DNA of 29,750 nt from Fragilaria crotonensis (lineage: Eukaryota > Bacillariophyta > Fragilariophyceae > Fragilariales > Fragilariaceae). Within the stretch, counting starts at the first letter, position 1, and each line of letters begins with the position of its first letter. A program made the position numbers and the translations under genes. The notes below the pieces were generated by a model. It saw only the letters and a list, made by a program, of their open reading frames with translations. It did not search any database and was not told the DNA's origin. This document shows positions 9,484 to 19,588 of this stretch, piece after piece. The stretch lies in contig JAKSYS010000730.1 of the NCBI GenBank assembly GCA_022925895.1, positions 1-29,750 on the forward strand, written 5' to 3'.

Positions 9484-12066
9484 ATGACCATGACCGCCCA
9501 AGCGGCGCTCCCATCGCCCCCAGACCCCGCAGCATATCATGACCCTCGTCACCCTACGTATGGATTTTATACACAGGAGTGGAAAGATATGCCGTCTCCT
9601 CCGGTAGGCCAGGAATGGTTTTCCGCAGAAGAATGCTATCGTCGTGAAGCCAACGCTCATGCGTACAAGCAACATGGAACACCTCAGAATTGGCTCCGAT
9701 ACTTGATGCTTGGGTTTTTCGTGTATGATGACTGTTCCAAGTTCGACAACGTGTGGATGAAGTACAGTGCAGATCCCATCATGTGCCACCGTATGGTTTG
9801 GTATAAAATCATGTATCATGTTGACCGCAAGATTGACATTCCATTCACCTTATCGGCGTGGGCTACTGACGTGTCTCAGCCATATCTGCAACGTTATGCT
9901 CCGCACTATCTAGCCATCAACATGATCGATACTACATGGACTGACTATATTTGTGGGGAACGTGACACTATGGATATTGAGCTGAACAACTGGACACAGG
10001 TGGGCCGCAAGCACAAGAGCCCGAGGAGTAAATCCCCACCTACTGTTTCTGGAGTCTCAGCCCCCGCGGGTCTTCAAAACGGTCCTGATGAGAGAGCTGG
10101 AACAACCAACAAAAACATGAGAACCACTAATGTAAATCGGGCTCAAGACTCAGTATTGGAAACGGATGGCGAATTGAGGACTGACTCAAACATGACGACA
10201 GGCGTAGTCGAGGATCGATCTGACAATATATTCCCCCATCAGCAACCAAGGCCATCCGATGTATCCCACAGCACCGAAGACAACCCATCAGTTCTACAAC
10301 CAGATCTATCCGTTCCAACGAATGACGGTACCTATCGTCTCACAATTAGATGGAATATCAAGGGTGACTTCTCTCGCTACCATGAAGAATCGTCCCTATG
10401 GCTCACTGATGTTCACGCCCTTCTATCCGACATGTTCCCGGGAAACGACTGTTACTTCTACCGCTGGGAAAGCGTCGATTTACAATCCCCGACAACTATG
10501 AAGTCTATGTCTCCAGGAGAGTTACGTGATTTCATTTCTCCTAATGTTTCCTTCCTGCAATCTACGACACAAATTATCTTTGGTGTTCGTGTTTGCTTTG
10601 CTGAGAAATTTCCTGGTCAGTGGAGAACATCCGAGAATACTGTCCGAACACTCGCCGACAACAACGTTCAAGTTTCGATATCCAACTCTACCACATCCAG
10701 CGGCAGAATTGTCACTGCAGGCTACATTCTTTTTAAAGCTGCGCGAACGACACATCGGAACCGCTATCTGCAAAGCCTTCGAAAGCGCCTTCCAAAAGAA
10801 ACTCCATTCTTTGACATTTTGCTCTATCAACGCACTCCAATGGAACAGAAGATCAGTCATTTAGTTATCCAGTGTGGGGAGGCACATGTCTCACCCCTGT
10901 CGCAAGCTCTCTCGGCTCTTTTGACAGGACATAATGCGCCTTTGTTTCTTTCTCGCCTTGCACTTGCGAAACTTCAGCCACAACAGATCAGTGAATACTT
11001 TGAAATGCAAGACCGCTATGCAAAATCATTGAAATCATTTCCTTTGTTTCCCACTTTACTCAACTTGGATAAAGTAAGGAAGGAAATCTACGACAATGGA
11101 GAAGTTATTGAACGATCTACTAGAGAGTGGGCAAGTACAATATTCAAGGAAGTAGATGACCCGTGTGCACGATGCGAGGTTGTGAATGGCGGGTACGATC
11201 AAAAAGCATACCTCTTGGTTCCAAAGAATTTTGAAACACATGTCTCGGAATCTCTCCGTCAGTATCGCCTCCGGATCAATCCCATCGGTCAGAGGGAGGC
11301 TCGTTTTCGCGATAGTCTTATGGGACTTCCTTCGGTCATTCATGTCGACTTATCCATCCAGAAGAATCTTGATCTTCTGGCCCATATGGCATCCACGGCC
11401 GCTTGGAAGCCATCAGACTTTCCATCTGTAAGTGGAAACGACCAGGTACATCCCAATGCTAAGTTGCAACTTGGTAATGGAAAAGGAGCAAGCAGCAGCA
11501 CTGTGCCACCCAGCAAGAAGCATAGTCAACCGGATCGGAGTATGACTACCGGGAGGACTGGAAAAACAAGTCGCAAGACCTATGCAGGGGCAGTATCAAA
11601 TTCAGTTTCGGAATCCGACATCGGCGATGATACCACTGTTTTCACCCACTCAGCAACACTATCTGTGATTGCACCATCGTTCCTCTCTTCCGCAACAACG
11701 CGCCGTTTAGACGAATTGGAAGCCTTGTTTCGAAGACAACAACAAGAAGAAACGTTAGACCAATCCACTCTGACATCTCAAACAACAACACGACTAGCAC
11801 ATATCGAGTCCAAACTGGGAAGGATCGATGATATGGATACAGTTCTCAATGGCAATCGGGACAAACTTGCTATCACGATGGAACGACAACAAGATTCTCA
11901 CGTCCAAATTTTGGATCTGAATCTTCGAGTTTCCAAACTTATGGACGTCATTGACCGTATGGCTTCCCGTATTGAGGTTTTGACAGAGGCACTGGTCAAT
12001 GAGGAGTTGCATAATAAAGGAAGGCTCCTCGCCAAAGGCCAACACGACAGGAAAGCTCGACGGTAA
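9484..12066 (+). CDS. LINE ORF1, gag-like RNA-binding/coiled-coil protein
   Basis: 860 codons from ATG at 9484 (context CCACCATGA); the frame is open a little further upstream, but no earlier ATG exists there. Residues 1-160 form an aromatic-rich N-terminal domain (YHDPRHPTYGFYTQEW, WLRYLMLGFFVYDD). Residues about 165-280 are a Ser/Thr/Gln-rich linker. Residues about 281-640 are a mixed alpha/beta region with no motif I can name. Another polar, Lys/Ser-rich linker follows. Residues about 740-850 are a coiled coil (LDELEALFRRQ, LAHIESKLGRID, ILDLNLRVSKLMDVIDRM). LINE ORF1 proteins commonly trimerise through coiled coils and coat the element RNA; that role is inferred here. No CCHC knuckle is visible in the frame. 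Unlike ORF2, it is intact. Confidence 0.85.
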   Translation: MTMTAQAALPSPPDPAAYHDPRHPTYGFYTQEWKDMPSPPVGQEWFSAEECYRREANAHAYKQHGTPQNWLRYLMLGFFVYDDCSKFDNVWMKYSADPIMCHRMVWYKIMYHVDRKIDIPFTLSAWATDVSQPYLQRYAPHYLAINMIDTTWTDYICGERDTMDIELNNWTQVGRKHKSPRSKSPPTVSGVSAPAGLQNGPDERAGTTNKNMRTTNVNRAQDSVLETDGELRTDSNMTTGVVEDRSDNIFPHQQPRPSDVSHSTEDNPSVLQPDLSVPTNDGTYRLTIRWNIKGDFSRYHEESSLWLTDVHALLSDMFPGNDCYFYRWESVDLQSPTTMKSMSPGELRDFISPNVSFLQSTTQIIFGVRVCFAEKFPGQWRTSENTVRTLADNNVQVSISNSTTSSGRIVTAGYILFKAARTTHRNRYLQSLRKRLPKETPFFDILLYQRTPMEQKISHLVIQCGEAHVSPLSQALSALLTGHNAPLFLSRLALAKLQPQQISEYFEMQDRYAKSLKSFPLFPTLLNLDKVRKEIYDNGEVIERSTREWASTIFKEVDDPCARCEVVNGGYDQKAYLLVPKNFETHVSESLRQYRLRINPIGQREARFRDSLMGLPSVIHVDLSIQKNLDLLAHMASTAAWKPSDFPSVSGNDQVHPNAKLQLGNGKGASSSTVPPSKKHSQPDRSMTTGRTGKTSRKTYAGAVSNSVSESDIGDDTTVFTHSATLSVIAPSFLSSATTRRLDELEALFRRQQQEETLDQSTLTSQTTTRLAHIESKLGRIDDMDTVLNGNRDKLAITMERQQDSHVQILDLNLRVSKLMDVIDRMASRIEVLTEALVNEELHNKGRLLAKGQHDRKARR

Positions 12067-12457
12067 CCGTCGCAGATCTCTGGACGAAATGAAATACGAA
12101 GAGGAAGACAAACAATTTCAAAACAACGGTGGTTCTAAGTCTATGAACATCCTACAAGATCAGCCGTCCATTCATGCTCAGATGAAAAATGATTCTCGTC
12201 GTGCGATTGTCACCGTTTCATCTCCGACGAAGAAAAAATCCAGGTCATTGCAGGATGAATTAGAGGAAATGTCGGTAGGTTCTCACGAATTTGACGACAT
12301 CTCAGAAACACACGAAATGGTATACGATCAATCAGAAATTTGTCATCAAGATGCTCGTTTGTCGATGGATGAGTCCGATGAATGTTCTTCACCAAAGCCC
12401 GATCTGGACACTCAATACAATATCCATAGTGTTCCAGAGGGAGGCGAGGTTGAATGA
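11999..12457 (+). pseudogene. possible N-terminal extension of LINE ORF2 overlapping ORF1
   Basis: ATG at 11999 lies inside the last 68 bases of ORF1 in another frame. The frame is acidic and Ser-rich (KKKSRSLQDELEEMSVGS) and ends in TGA at 12455-12457. After that one stop the same frame stays open into the endonuclease. Either ORF2 began at 11999 and the TGA is a mutation, or this is a spacer peptide and ORF2 starts downstream. The uninterrupted frame argues mildly for the first. No domain is recognised. Confidence 0.45.
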
Positions 12458-14221
12458 CAGAGGATTCACACCACCCCACAGCACTCAACACAGGTCACCT
12501 CACAAGATGATCATCATAGTACATGGCCCCAGTATCATGCCGAAACGCAAGAGCATACAGCTACATCATGCCGACGCGGACAATACATGTCTCGAGGCGA
12601 GGATCGCCATCCACCCATCAATCCGTCACAAGTCCTGCTGTTCGCGACGAAACGACCAGGTCGTTTGCATACACGCAAATCCTGCGATGATGCGGCCAAT
12701 AGTACCTTTGGGGAAACAATTGTTTACAAAGCTCCGGACACCACCAGATTCATGTTTCAAAATGTCAAAGGCTTGACTTACAACCAATCTGGAGATGACT
12801 ACAATTATTATCTATCATCAATGATTTCGTATTCAATCGATGTTTTTGGCATGGCTGAAACCAACTCCGGATGGCAACACCACTATGTTCAATCTAAGTT
12901 CAAACAATGCCTCCGCAGACAACTTTACATTGGTAAAACGTCATTTGGTTCTCCGACACAACAGGTTGATCCGTTAGAGGACAGCGAAACGTTTCAAGCT
13001 GGCAGTTCGATTCAAGTGGTGGCAGGAAGTCTCACTACAACTGTTTTTGGAGATCCTATTCACGATTCCACGGGTTTAGGTCGATGGTGTGGCTTTACTT
13101 TTATTGGCAAGGCAGAGCAGAAATTGAGCGTCATCACGGGGTATCGTACATGCAAAGGTTCTGTCTCAACATCACCACTGGGAAGCACATTTCATCGCGA
13201 GTATGCCTACTACCGAAATAAAGGTATCAAAAACCCGCAACCGAGAACAGAGTTTCTAAAAGACTTGGCACTCACGATTCGGAATCTCCAACAACATGGT
13301 CATGCAATTTTACTTATGATGGACGCAAACTCGACACTGACGTCTGACAAGTCACATGACTTATGGGATTTGCATTCATCCAATCCAGCACCGTCGACAT
13401 ACATCGGATCCTCGGATCAGAGGATTGACTACATATTTGGTTGTTCTAGAACGCGGTCCGCCTGCACCAGGCAAGGGACTTTATCGTATTTTGAAGGTCC
13501 CCAATCTGACCATCGATCATTGTACGTAGATCTGGATTTACAGGTTTTACTCAGCATTACTAATATCACCGGATCGCTCAAGGCAACGCAACCTCAACGA
13601 TGGCTACGAAGTGGAAATCCCGAATCCGTAGAGATGTACGTAGCAAAAATGCGAGACTACTACGCAACACACAACATGCGAGAACGGATTGACACGTTAT
13701 GGAAAACACATAAGGCCTTGACACGTTCACAGGTCAGACGCATCTTGACGGCATGGGATGAAGATCAAGGACATGCCACGCTTGCCGCAGAATCCGTCCT
13801 GGCGACAAGACCCAAGAAGTACCAATGGTCTCCGCGTTTGCGGAATGCAGGTATAGTCTATCGGTATTGGAAATTGCGATTACGAGAAGTGACTCACCAT
13901 GAGGACTACTCCTCAACTTTTCTTCGGTGGGAGCGACAAATTCAGGAATATGATCCATCGTTTACACTATCCCATAACAGTAATGTGACGACGATTCCTG
14001 ACATTCGAAAGCAACTCAATCAGGCCAAGAAACATCTTCGCAAGCTACAAAAGACATCAACTCAGAGTCGAGTTAAATGTTACGAAGAGCTGCTTGATGC
14101 TTTGAAGCCGACGCAAACCCGGCTACGAAGCAAGAATCACAACGAAGAGCAAAAATCGTCTCCAGGACAATCAAGACTGAGGCGATCAAATCTATGTATC
14201 AGAAAATACGACAGACGGTGA
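12458..14221 (+). pseudogene. LINE ORF2 segment 1: APE-type endonuclease
   Basis: First ATG in frame is 12587. The domain spans about 12750-13550. The expected catalytic landmarks are present: Asn in FQNVKGL, Glu in GMAETNSGW, Asp and Asn in LMMDANSTL, SDQRIDYIFG, and the terminal Asp-His in QSDHRSLYVDL. This enzyme nicks the target DNA to prime reverse transcription. After the domain a basic helical linker (RLREVTHHEDY, QAKKHLRKLQK) leads towards the RT. Between about 14100 and 14140 the reading frame moves by one base: the continuing protein is read in the next frame (RRAKIVSRTIKTEAIKSMYQ), and the last 25-30 codons of this frame, ending at 14221, are spurious. Confidence 0.88.
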
Positions 14222-14916
14222 AACCATCTGATCATTCAGGCTTAGCTCAGCTTCAGATTCCGCGCGACCCTACGTATGGAATTACAATAGATCCTGGCCA
14301 GGTTCACACAGTGTTGGAACACACACCGAGCGACCAACTAGTCTGGGATACCATAATCAATAGAGAGGATATCGAGCGTCATCTCTTAAGCTTCAACAGG
14401 GAGGCCTTTCGAGCAGCTGCGGAATCACGGTGTGGCAGAGGAGTGATTCATGACGCACTTCTCCAAACGAGCTTATCAAGCAAAGTGGAAACTTGCCTTG
14501 AAGGAGAGATACCGGATTCCTGGGATATTGACAATCAACTGCTTCGAGAGTTCTTGGAATCTTTTCATATTCCATCTTCGGTGTTGGAGACAGGTCCGAT
14601 AAAATTGGAGATCACAAATGCCGATATTATGAAGGGATTCAAATCTTGGAAAGAGACGACGACAACGTCACCCTCGGGTCGCCATTTAGGGCATTATAAA
14701 GCCATCGTCTCAGACACCATGCTTTTGACGTGTTTCCGCAAGTTCCTGAATATTGCAGTGTCAAGAGGAATAGCCCCTCCGCGATGGTGTAAAGCGGTGA
14801 ACATCATGCTGGAAAAGGATCCTGGGCGACCAAAAATAAACAGGCTCCGTATAATTCATCTGTTCGAAGCCGATTACAACCTTTTTCTAAAATTATGTGG
14901 GGTTCTAGACTCGTGA
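14143..14916 (+). pseudogene. LINE ORF2 segment 2: N-terminal half of reverse transcriptase
   Basis: Same protein as segment 1 after a frameshift; true coding in this frame begins upstream of the ATG at 14194. It includes the RT entry motifs: GFKSWKETTTTSPSGRHLGH (about 14635-14697), the substrate-facing loop of this retroelement class, and the block around PRWCKAVNIMLEKDPGRPKINRLRIIHLFEADYN (fingers, Lys and Arg of motifs 1-2, about 14778-14880). A one-base indel at about 14893-14896 then switches frame: the family continuation WGSRLVRR is read in the next frame and this one ends at 14916. Confidence 0.88.
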
Positions 14917-15419
14917 GACGTTCGGTCGAGTTAAATCTGCTGAATAACGGTCAACATGGATTGGTTCTGGGAAGGACTACAATGGATCCAGTCAGCATGT
15001 TAAATCAACTGACAACAGATCTTTGCCGATTGTTAAAGATTAACTACATTCGATTCGACAACGATGCTTCGGTCTGTTTCGACAGGAAAATTGTTGCTAT
15101 TGGCATGCTCGCAGCTCGTCGGTGCGGTATGCCAGTTGAAGCAGTGCGTACACATTCCAAGGCTCTTGCACTCATGCAATATATGGTAAAAACTGTGTAT
15201 GAGGTTTCCGATGGCTCGTATGGAGGTACGACATTTGAACCACTCTTCAGAACAGGACAAGGAAGTGGGGCATCTCCCTCTGTATGGTTATCGCTGGTCG
15301 TTCTTTTGTTAAATACGTTAGAAAAGGTCGTCCCTGAGAGAATTCACTTCAAATCGGCAGATGGGACCATTGTTCATCAAAGACTTGTGGATGCTTTTGT
15401 CGACGATACTGCCATTTGA
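14895..15419 (+). pseudogene. LINE ORF2 segment 3: reverse transcriptase palm
   Basis: Begins at WGSRLVRRSVELNLL. It holds motif A with its aspartates (RFDNDASVCFDRKI, about 15050-15090), motif B (RTGQGSGASPSVW, about 15248-15286) and motif C as FVDD (about 15400-15411), so the catalytic triad of the polymerase is preserved. TGA at 15417-15419 directly follows FVDDTAI, and the same frame continues sensibly after it (LTDSGRLSMTELIASLEKVAQTW), so this is a point nonsense mutation, most simply from GGA. It is fatal for translation of the thumb and RNase H. Confidence 0.9.
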
Positions 15420-15474
15420 TTGACAGACTCTGGAAGATTATCCATGACCGAACTTATCGCATCACTGGAAAAAG

Positions 15475-18192
15475 TTGCACAAACCTGGTGCCTTGAATTT
15501 AAACAAGTGTTCCTGGTACATCATGTTTTGGGATTGGCGCCAAGGACGACCATATCTTCGGGAGGTCGATCCCCATGATCCGCAAATTCGACTGTTTCTA
15601 GGGTCGAACATACACAACAGGGTTGCGATACGACGACAGCTGTTGCATAAATCAGCACGTATCCTGGGTGTGTTTCAAACCCCATTAGGAGATTTCTCCG
15701 ATAATATTATGGTAATGAAGAAAAAGGCGGATCAATATGCAAGTCATCTACGATCCCCTCGATTGACGCAGAAAGACATCAAGGTGTTTCACAGGTCTGT
15801 TTACTCACCAGCAATGAAATATTCACTCCCCGCACTGGCGATCGATGAGGAGGAATTGGAATGCGTGCAGTCTAAGATTATTCCTACCATTGTTCAACGA
15901 TTGGGTTTTTCCAGCAAAATGGCGACTGTTATCAGATACGGACCCACATCCATGGGAGGCTTAAATCTGATGGACCTTCGCACGGAATGTGCTGGCATCG
16001 AAACGATCAAATATTTCAGACATGAAGTATACGGCAATACCAACGTCGGTCAGCTCCTTTTGGTCCAAATTCAGGCATCACAACTAGAGGCTGGACTCCC
16101 GGTCAATCTATTGGAGGAACCAACAGTTCACATCCCCTATCTCACACCGACATGGATTCTATCAATGCGGCAGTTCATGTCGAATCATAACATTCAAATC
16201 ACGGTGACAGATCCATATCATCTCCGTCTCAGAGGTTCAAGCGGCCAATACATAATGGACCTGAATCGACTCAAGGGATATACGCCCCGACAGCAAAAGG
16301 ACATCAACCTGGTTTGGCTTCATCTGCAGTCAATCACATTGTTGGATTTAGTGGATCGATCGGATGACACCAAAATAGCAACATGGGCACTGGAGGCTCG
16401 GCGACCTTCGGATTTCCACGAGGATGAGTCATGGCCAAGGCAACCGGTCCTCGGGGCATCAATGAAACACATATGGCGTAGATATATATCTTCGCAATGT
16501 TTGAGATATGACCGCTTCTGGAAAGAATCCCCTGGACACGAGATCCGTCGTCATGGCGCCGAAAATGTGTCTTCACCAACAAAGTCAACAATAACAGGAT
16601 CAACTATCTCCCAGGCAATCAAACAGCTACCTCGACATCGTCGTCGCCTTCTGTCGCATGTTAGGCAATTGACATCATCCGATCGGTTGTGGGAGGCATG
16701 TCAAACGAAACAGACGTTAACAATAGCTTCCGATGGTGGCCTGAAAGGACGTCAAGGGACGTTTGGATGGTTAGTGACGACGCCGTCAGATGAGATTCTG
16801 GTCGAAGGAGCGGGACCGGTTGATGGGTCGTTCGACACGTCAAACTCTACCCGGTGCGAACTCGGTGGATATGCTGCTTCATTATTATTCCTCTCTCTCC
16901 TAAATTCGTTATGGGGCAAACGTCACAAATGCAAGTTTCGTTGGCTCACAGACAGTAAAGGTGCGATCGCCAAGGTACTACAGAGGCATTCCAGTCAACA
17001 TCTTCAGATCAAACAACGACAACCGAGCAATGCAGATTATCTTGGCATCATTCAGGCCGAGACCACCGCAATACGTCGGCGGATAAAATCAGTATGGGTG
17101 AAGGGACACCAGGCTTCGACAGCAGGAAGAGGTAATCGTCGAGACATAAAGTGGAACAATCATGCCGACAATTTAGCCTCGTGGTATCGTGGTCAGAAGA
17201 CTCAAAGACAATCGGTCGAACACACTGACCATACTCCTGAAGCACGTGTATCCATTGTCATCAACGGAGTACGGGTAGTCGGTCAAGAAGAGGCGTCTTT
17301 ACGATATCACATTAACGGATATCACCTTCGGCAGTACATGCAGTCGCGACAAAAGTGGACAAATCTATTCGGAGCGTTCCACAATCAACTGTCCCACAGG
17401 GCACAGACTGCTCACACGAAGTTTGTTTTCGAGCAATGGTACACAGGGAATAAACGACTTCAAACTGCAAACACCAAAGACGATAATCTCGATAAGTGCC
17501 CATGCTGTAGGGTACATGGTGAATCATGGCAACACGTGCTTCAAAGTGTTCACAACCCGGACAGGGCTACGATTCTGAAGGATTTGGCAAAGAGTCTGAC
17601 TCCGACAGACTTCCACCCAGTGTTTCCATTACTGAGGAATGGGATCATGGCATGGCTCGACGGTCACACATATGAACCCGATCTTTCCGGTTTTCCTACG
17701 AAAATGTGGGCTCTCATTCGCACCGCATTCACTGACCAGGAACAGATTGGTTGGCACAACGCAATGAAAGGTTATATGAGCGTCGCGTGGCGAGCCATAG
17801 CGGAGACGGACCCATATGGAACCGATATAATGACTCAAGACGGGAAGGGGATTCAGACTCTCCGAACCATACTGACCCATGTTAATCAAACCGCCCAATG
17901 TTTATGGAAAGCTCGAAACAACATCCTGCACCAATCAAATGAGGCAGAATTGCAACTCGTCGGAGATTCCGAAATCGCAGAGATTCGAGAGATGCATGCA
18001 AGTACGGAAAAAATTCCTGCAGCCGATAGACACTATTGCATACGACCACTTGCTGCGATTCTCAAGAAAAATCCTTCGTCGCGGAGACGGTGGCTGCGAT
18101 ATATGAGGATGGCGAGATCCCGCATGGAAAAAGACGGCAGATGCCAATTACTGTTGACACAATTTTTCGACCCGTCAGTAATTGAGATGTGA
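15475..18192 (+). pseudogene. LINE ORF2 segment 4: RT thumb, RNase H, zinc motif and C-terminal domain
   Basis: Real coding starts at about 15487 with GALNLNKCSWY; the join to segment 3 (AQTW at about 15478-15489) lacks several residues expected between the two blocks, so a small deletion changed the frame. The remaining roughly 900 codons are open. RNase H (about 16715-17190) shows its acidic residues in order: Asp in ASDGGLKG, Glu in TRCELGG, Asp in WLTDSKGA and Asp in NNHADNLA, with KGHQ between. The zinc motif CPCC...H near 17497-17547 has Ser (AGT, 17545-17547) where copy 1 has the last Cys. The C-terminal domain ends in SSRRRWLRYMRMA and LLTQFF before TGA at 18190-18192. RNase H would degrade the RNA template during second-strand synthesis. 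Confidence 0.93.
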
Positions 18193-18290
18193 CCCGGAGC
18201 AATCACGTATTCGACATGTTCATTAGGGGGAGGGATATATTGCCTTATTGTCGCCGACCTGTAATATGGGCCGGCCACAAGGGGTACTCA

Positions 18291-18315
18291 CTTTGGTCTT
18301 GGTGAAAGACCGAAG
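18291..18315 (+). other. 3'-UTR RNA hairpin of LINE copy 2
   Basis: CTTTGGTCTT and AAGACCGAAG pair over ten positions (one G-U) around the five-base loop GGTGA, about 40 bases before the tail. The same structure stands in copy 1 at 2290-2316 with compensated changes. It is a candidate recognition element for the LINE reverse transcriptase. Confidence 0.65.
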
Positions 18316-18353
18316 ACGGCGAATAACCCAATAATTAGGTTTTATTTTATTTT

Positions 18354-18368
18354 ATCCATGCACGTGCC
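18354..18368. repeat. target-site duplication, right copy of LINE copy 2
   Basis: An exact repeat of 9374-9388. It follows the tail of TTTTA units at 18340-18353. Confidence 0.93.
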
Positions 18369-18640
18369 TTCTGTATGATAATGTACTGGAGTACTGTAGT
18401 ATATGAAAGACAGTACTACGATAAACAGTAGGGGGTACCAGTAGTTCAATGGACGTCAGCTTCTGTGCATTGCTGTTGTCATTTCCGATCCCCTATTCAG
18501 TACGGGCACTTAGAGGCACTGTACAAACAGATAATTGCAATAAGCATTTGAGTCAATGCCGCGAATTCCTATTGTTGGTTCATCAAGGTTGTGGACCCCA
18601 ACCAAGTACAAGGTTTGGGTACTACAAAAAATTATGTGAC
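18369..18640. other. host or older-repeat DNA between the LINE and the DNA transposon
   Basis: No supported coding. It would have been continuous with 8560-9373 before the LINE insertion. Several GTAC/CAGTAC tetramers occur, as in the repeat block further right. Confidence 0.4.
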
Positions 18641-18668
18641 ACTACATCTAAGGGTGCCAAAACTAAGT
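18641..18668 (+). repeat. left terminal inverted repeat
   Basis: It begins ACTACATCTAAGGGTGCCAA and matches the reverse complement of 29419-29446 at 27 of 28 positions; the difference is T here and C there at position 24. Confidence 0.85.
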
Positions 18669-18713
18669 ACCATAGTTGATACAAGAATTTTTTATCATAG
18701 TTACTGGAAAAAT

Positions 18714-18857
18714 TTCAGGATTCCCATATTTAGCTCAGGATTCCTGAAGTATTGTTCAGGTTTATTTATTTAGTTCAGGATTCTGAAGTTTGCTGTTTCC
18801 TCATTTTTATGAAGAATTTTTTTTGCTCCTGAACTACTGCAGTATTATTCCTGAGCT
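18714..18857. repeat. left subterminal TCAGGA motif cluster
   Basis: Motifs related to AGYTCAGGAWT occur at 18714, 18733, 18754 (partial) and 18771 forward, and 18826 and 18848 reverse. The one at 18735-18747 forms TCAGGATTCCTGA, a near palindrome. Similar motifs cluster at the right end. Probable transposase-binding sites by analogy with CACTA elements. Confidence 0.65.
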
Positions 18858-18910
18858 TTTTTCTTCATAATTTCGACACACATAAAACACCGAGTACTGT
18901 ACGTGTTTTG

Positions 18911-18934
18911 TACGACATACTGGAGTATGTCGTA
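18911..18934. repeat. short perfect hairpin
   Basis: TACGACATAC and GTATGTCGTA are perfect reverse complements around TGGA. It opens the GTAC-rich repeat block. Confidence 0.6.
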
Positions 18935-19070
18935 TCGTGGGTGGGCTAGTGTTTGTGCCGTACAGTGTACAGTATACAGCGTTTTTTACACCGTCTGCTG
19001 GGATACCGTACTAGCGCATGGTTTGTACGCTGTACATTCATTGTACGTTGTACAAGTGTATCACAGCTAT

Positions 19071-19140
19071 GGTGTCTGGTGTCTGGTGTCTGGAGTCTGG
19101 TGTCTGGTGCATGGTGCATGGTGCATGGTGTTCGGTGCGT
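19071..19140 (+). repeat. minisatellite of ten 7-bp units
   Basis: Ten head-to-tail heptamers: GGTGTCT x3, GGAGTCT, GGTGTCT, GGTGCAT x3, GGTGTTC, GGTGCGT. Two homogenised sub-blocks (TCT type and CAT type) indicate local slippage expansion. Plus-strand open frames through this block are artefacts of the repeat. Confidence 0.9.
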
Positions 19141-19588
19141 GGTACAGTACGTTTATGGTGCGGCTGGTGGTGTACAGTGTCTATTATGCTTGTGAGGTTA
19201 ATGACGTAGTACGCTATCGAGTACGAAAGTACCGTTACTCAGTTCAGTTAGAATGCTGGTACAAAAGCCAGTATGCTATTGCGTGCTTATGTATGGTATG
19301 TGTTGTAGGTACCGTCGTGAAACATACAGAGTATCTTACACGACGGTGTATTGTGTATTGTACGGTGGTGTAGTATTGTATTGTGTGTGCTGCAGTGTCA
19401 TGTACGCAGAGTACTACCAGGTAGCTAGCTACCGGTAGTCGTATGAGCACAATGCCGTCATACGTGTGTCCTTTTGTGCGTTGCGAGATCAATTTGTACA
19501 TTTGTACGGGATAAACATACTGACCTATTTTTGGCACCTGCAGTACCAGTGTTTTCCGTACATTTCTACAAGGAATGCTATCTTATAA

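Larger units (their letters stand above)
9389..18353 (+). mobile_element. complete LINE (non-LTR retrotransposon), copy 2, 8965 bp
   Basis: Layout: a short 5' UTR (9389-9483), ORF1 (9484-12066), ORF2 (from about 11999 or 12458 to 18192) with endonuclease, reverse transcriptase, RNase H and a zinc motif, a 3' UTR with a hairpin (18193-18340) and a tail of TTTTA units. A perfect 15-bp target duplication flanks it. Domain order EN-RT-RNase H with a separate ORF1 places it among APE-type LINEs of the I-like group; I cannot name the clade from sequence alone. ORF1 is open throughout but ORF2 is broken at about five places, so the element is not autonomous, although the perfect duplication suggests insertion was not ancient. 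It lies upstream of, and divergent from, the silicon transporter. Confidence 0.95.

Noticed and set aside
10522-10864. Overlapping frames on both strands within ORF1
   Set aside because: Shadows of the continuous ORF1 frame without recognisable domains.
18369-18640. Left half of the retroelement whose C-terminal part lies at 29470-29750
   Set aside because: No frame left of the transposon shows retroelement motifs, so insertion of the transposon into that retroelement is not supported.
18903-19373. 156-codon plus-strand frame rich in Cys, Val, Trp and Tyr
   Set aside because: It runs through the heptamer minisatellite and GTAC repeats; its composition comes from the repeat, not from coding.
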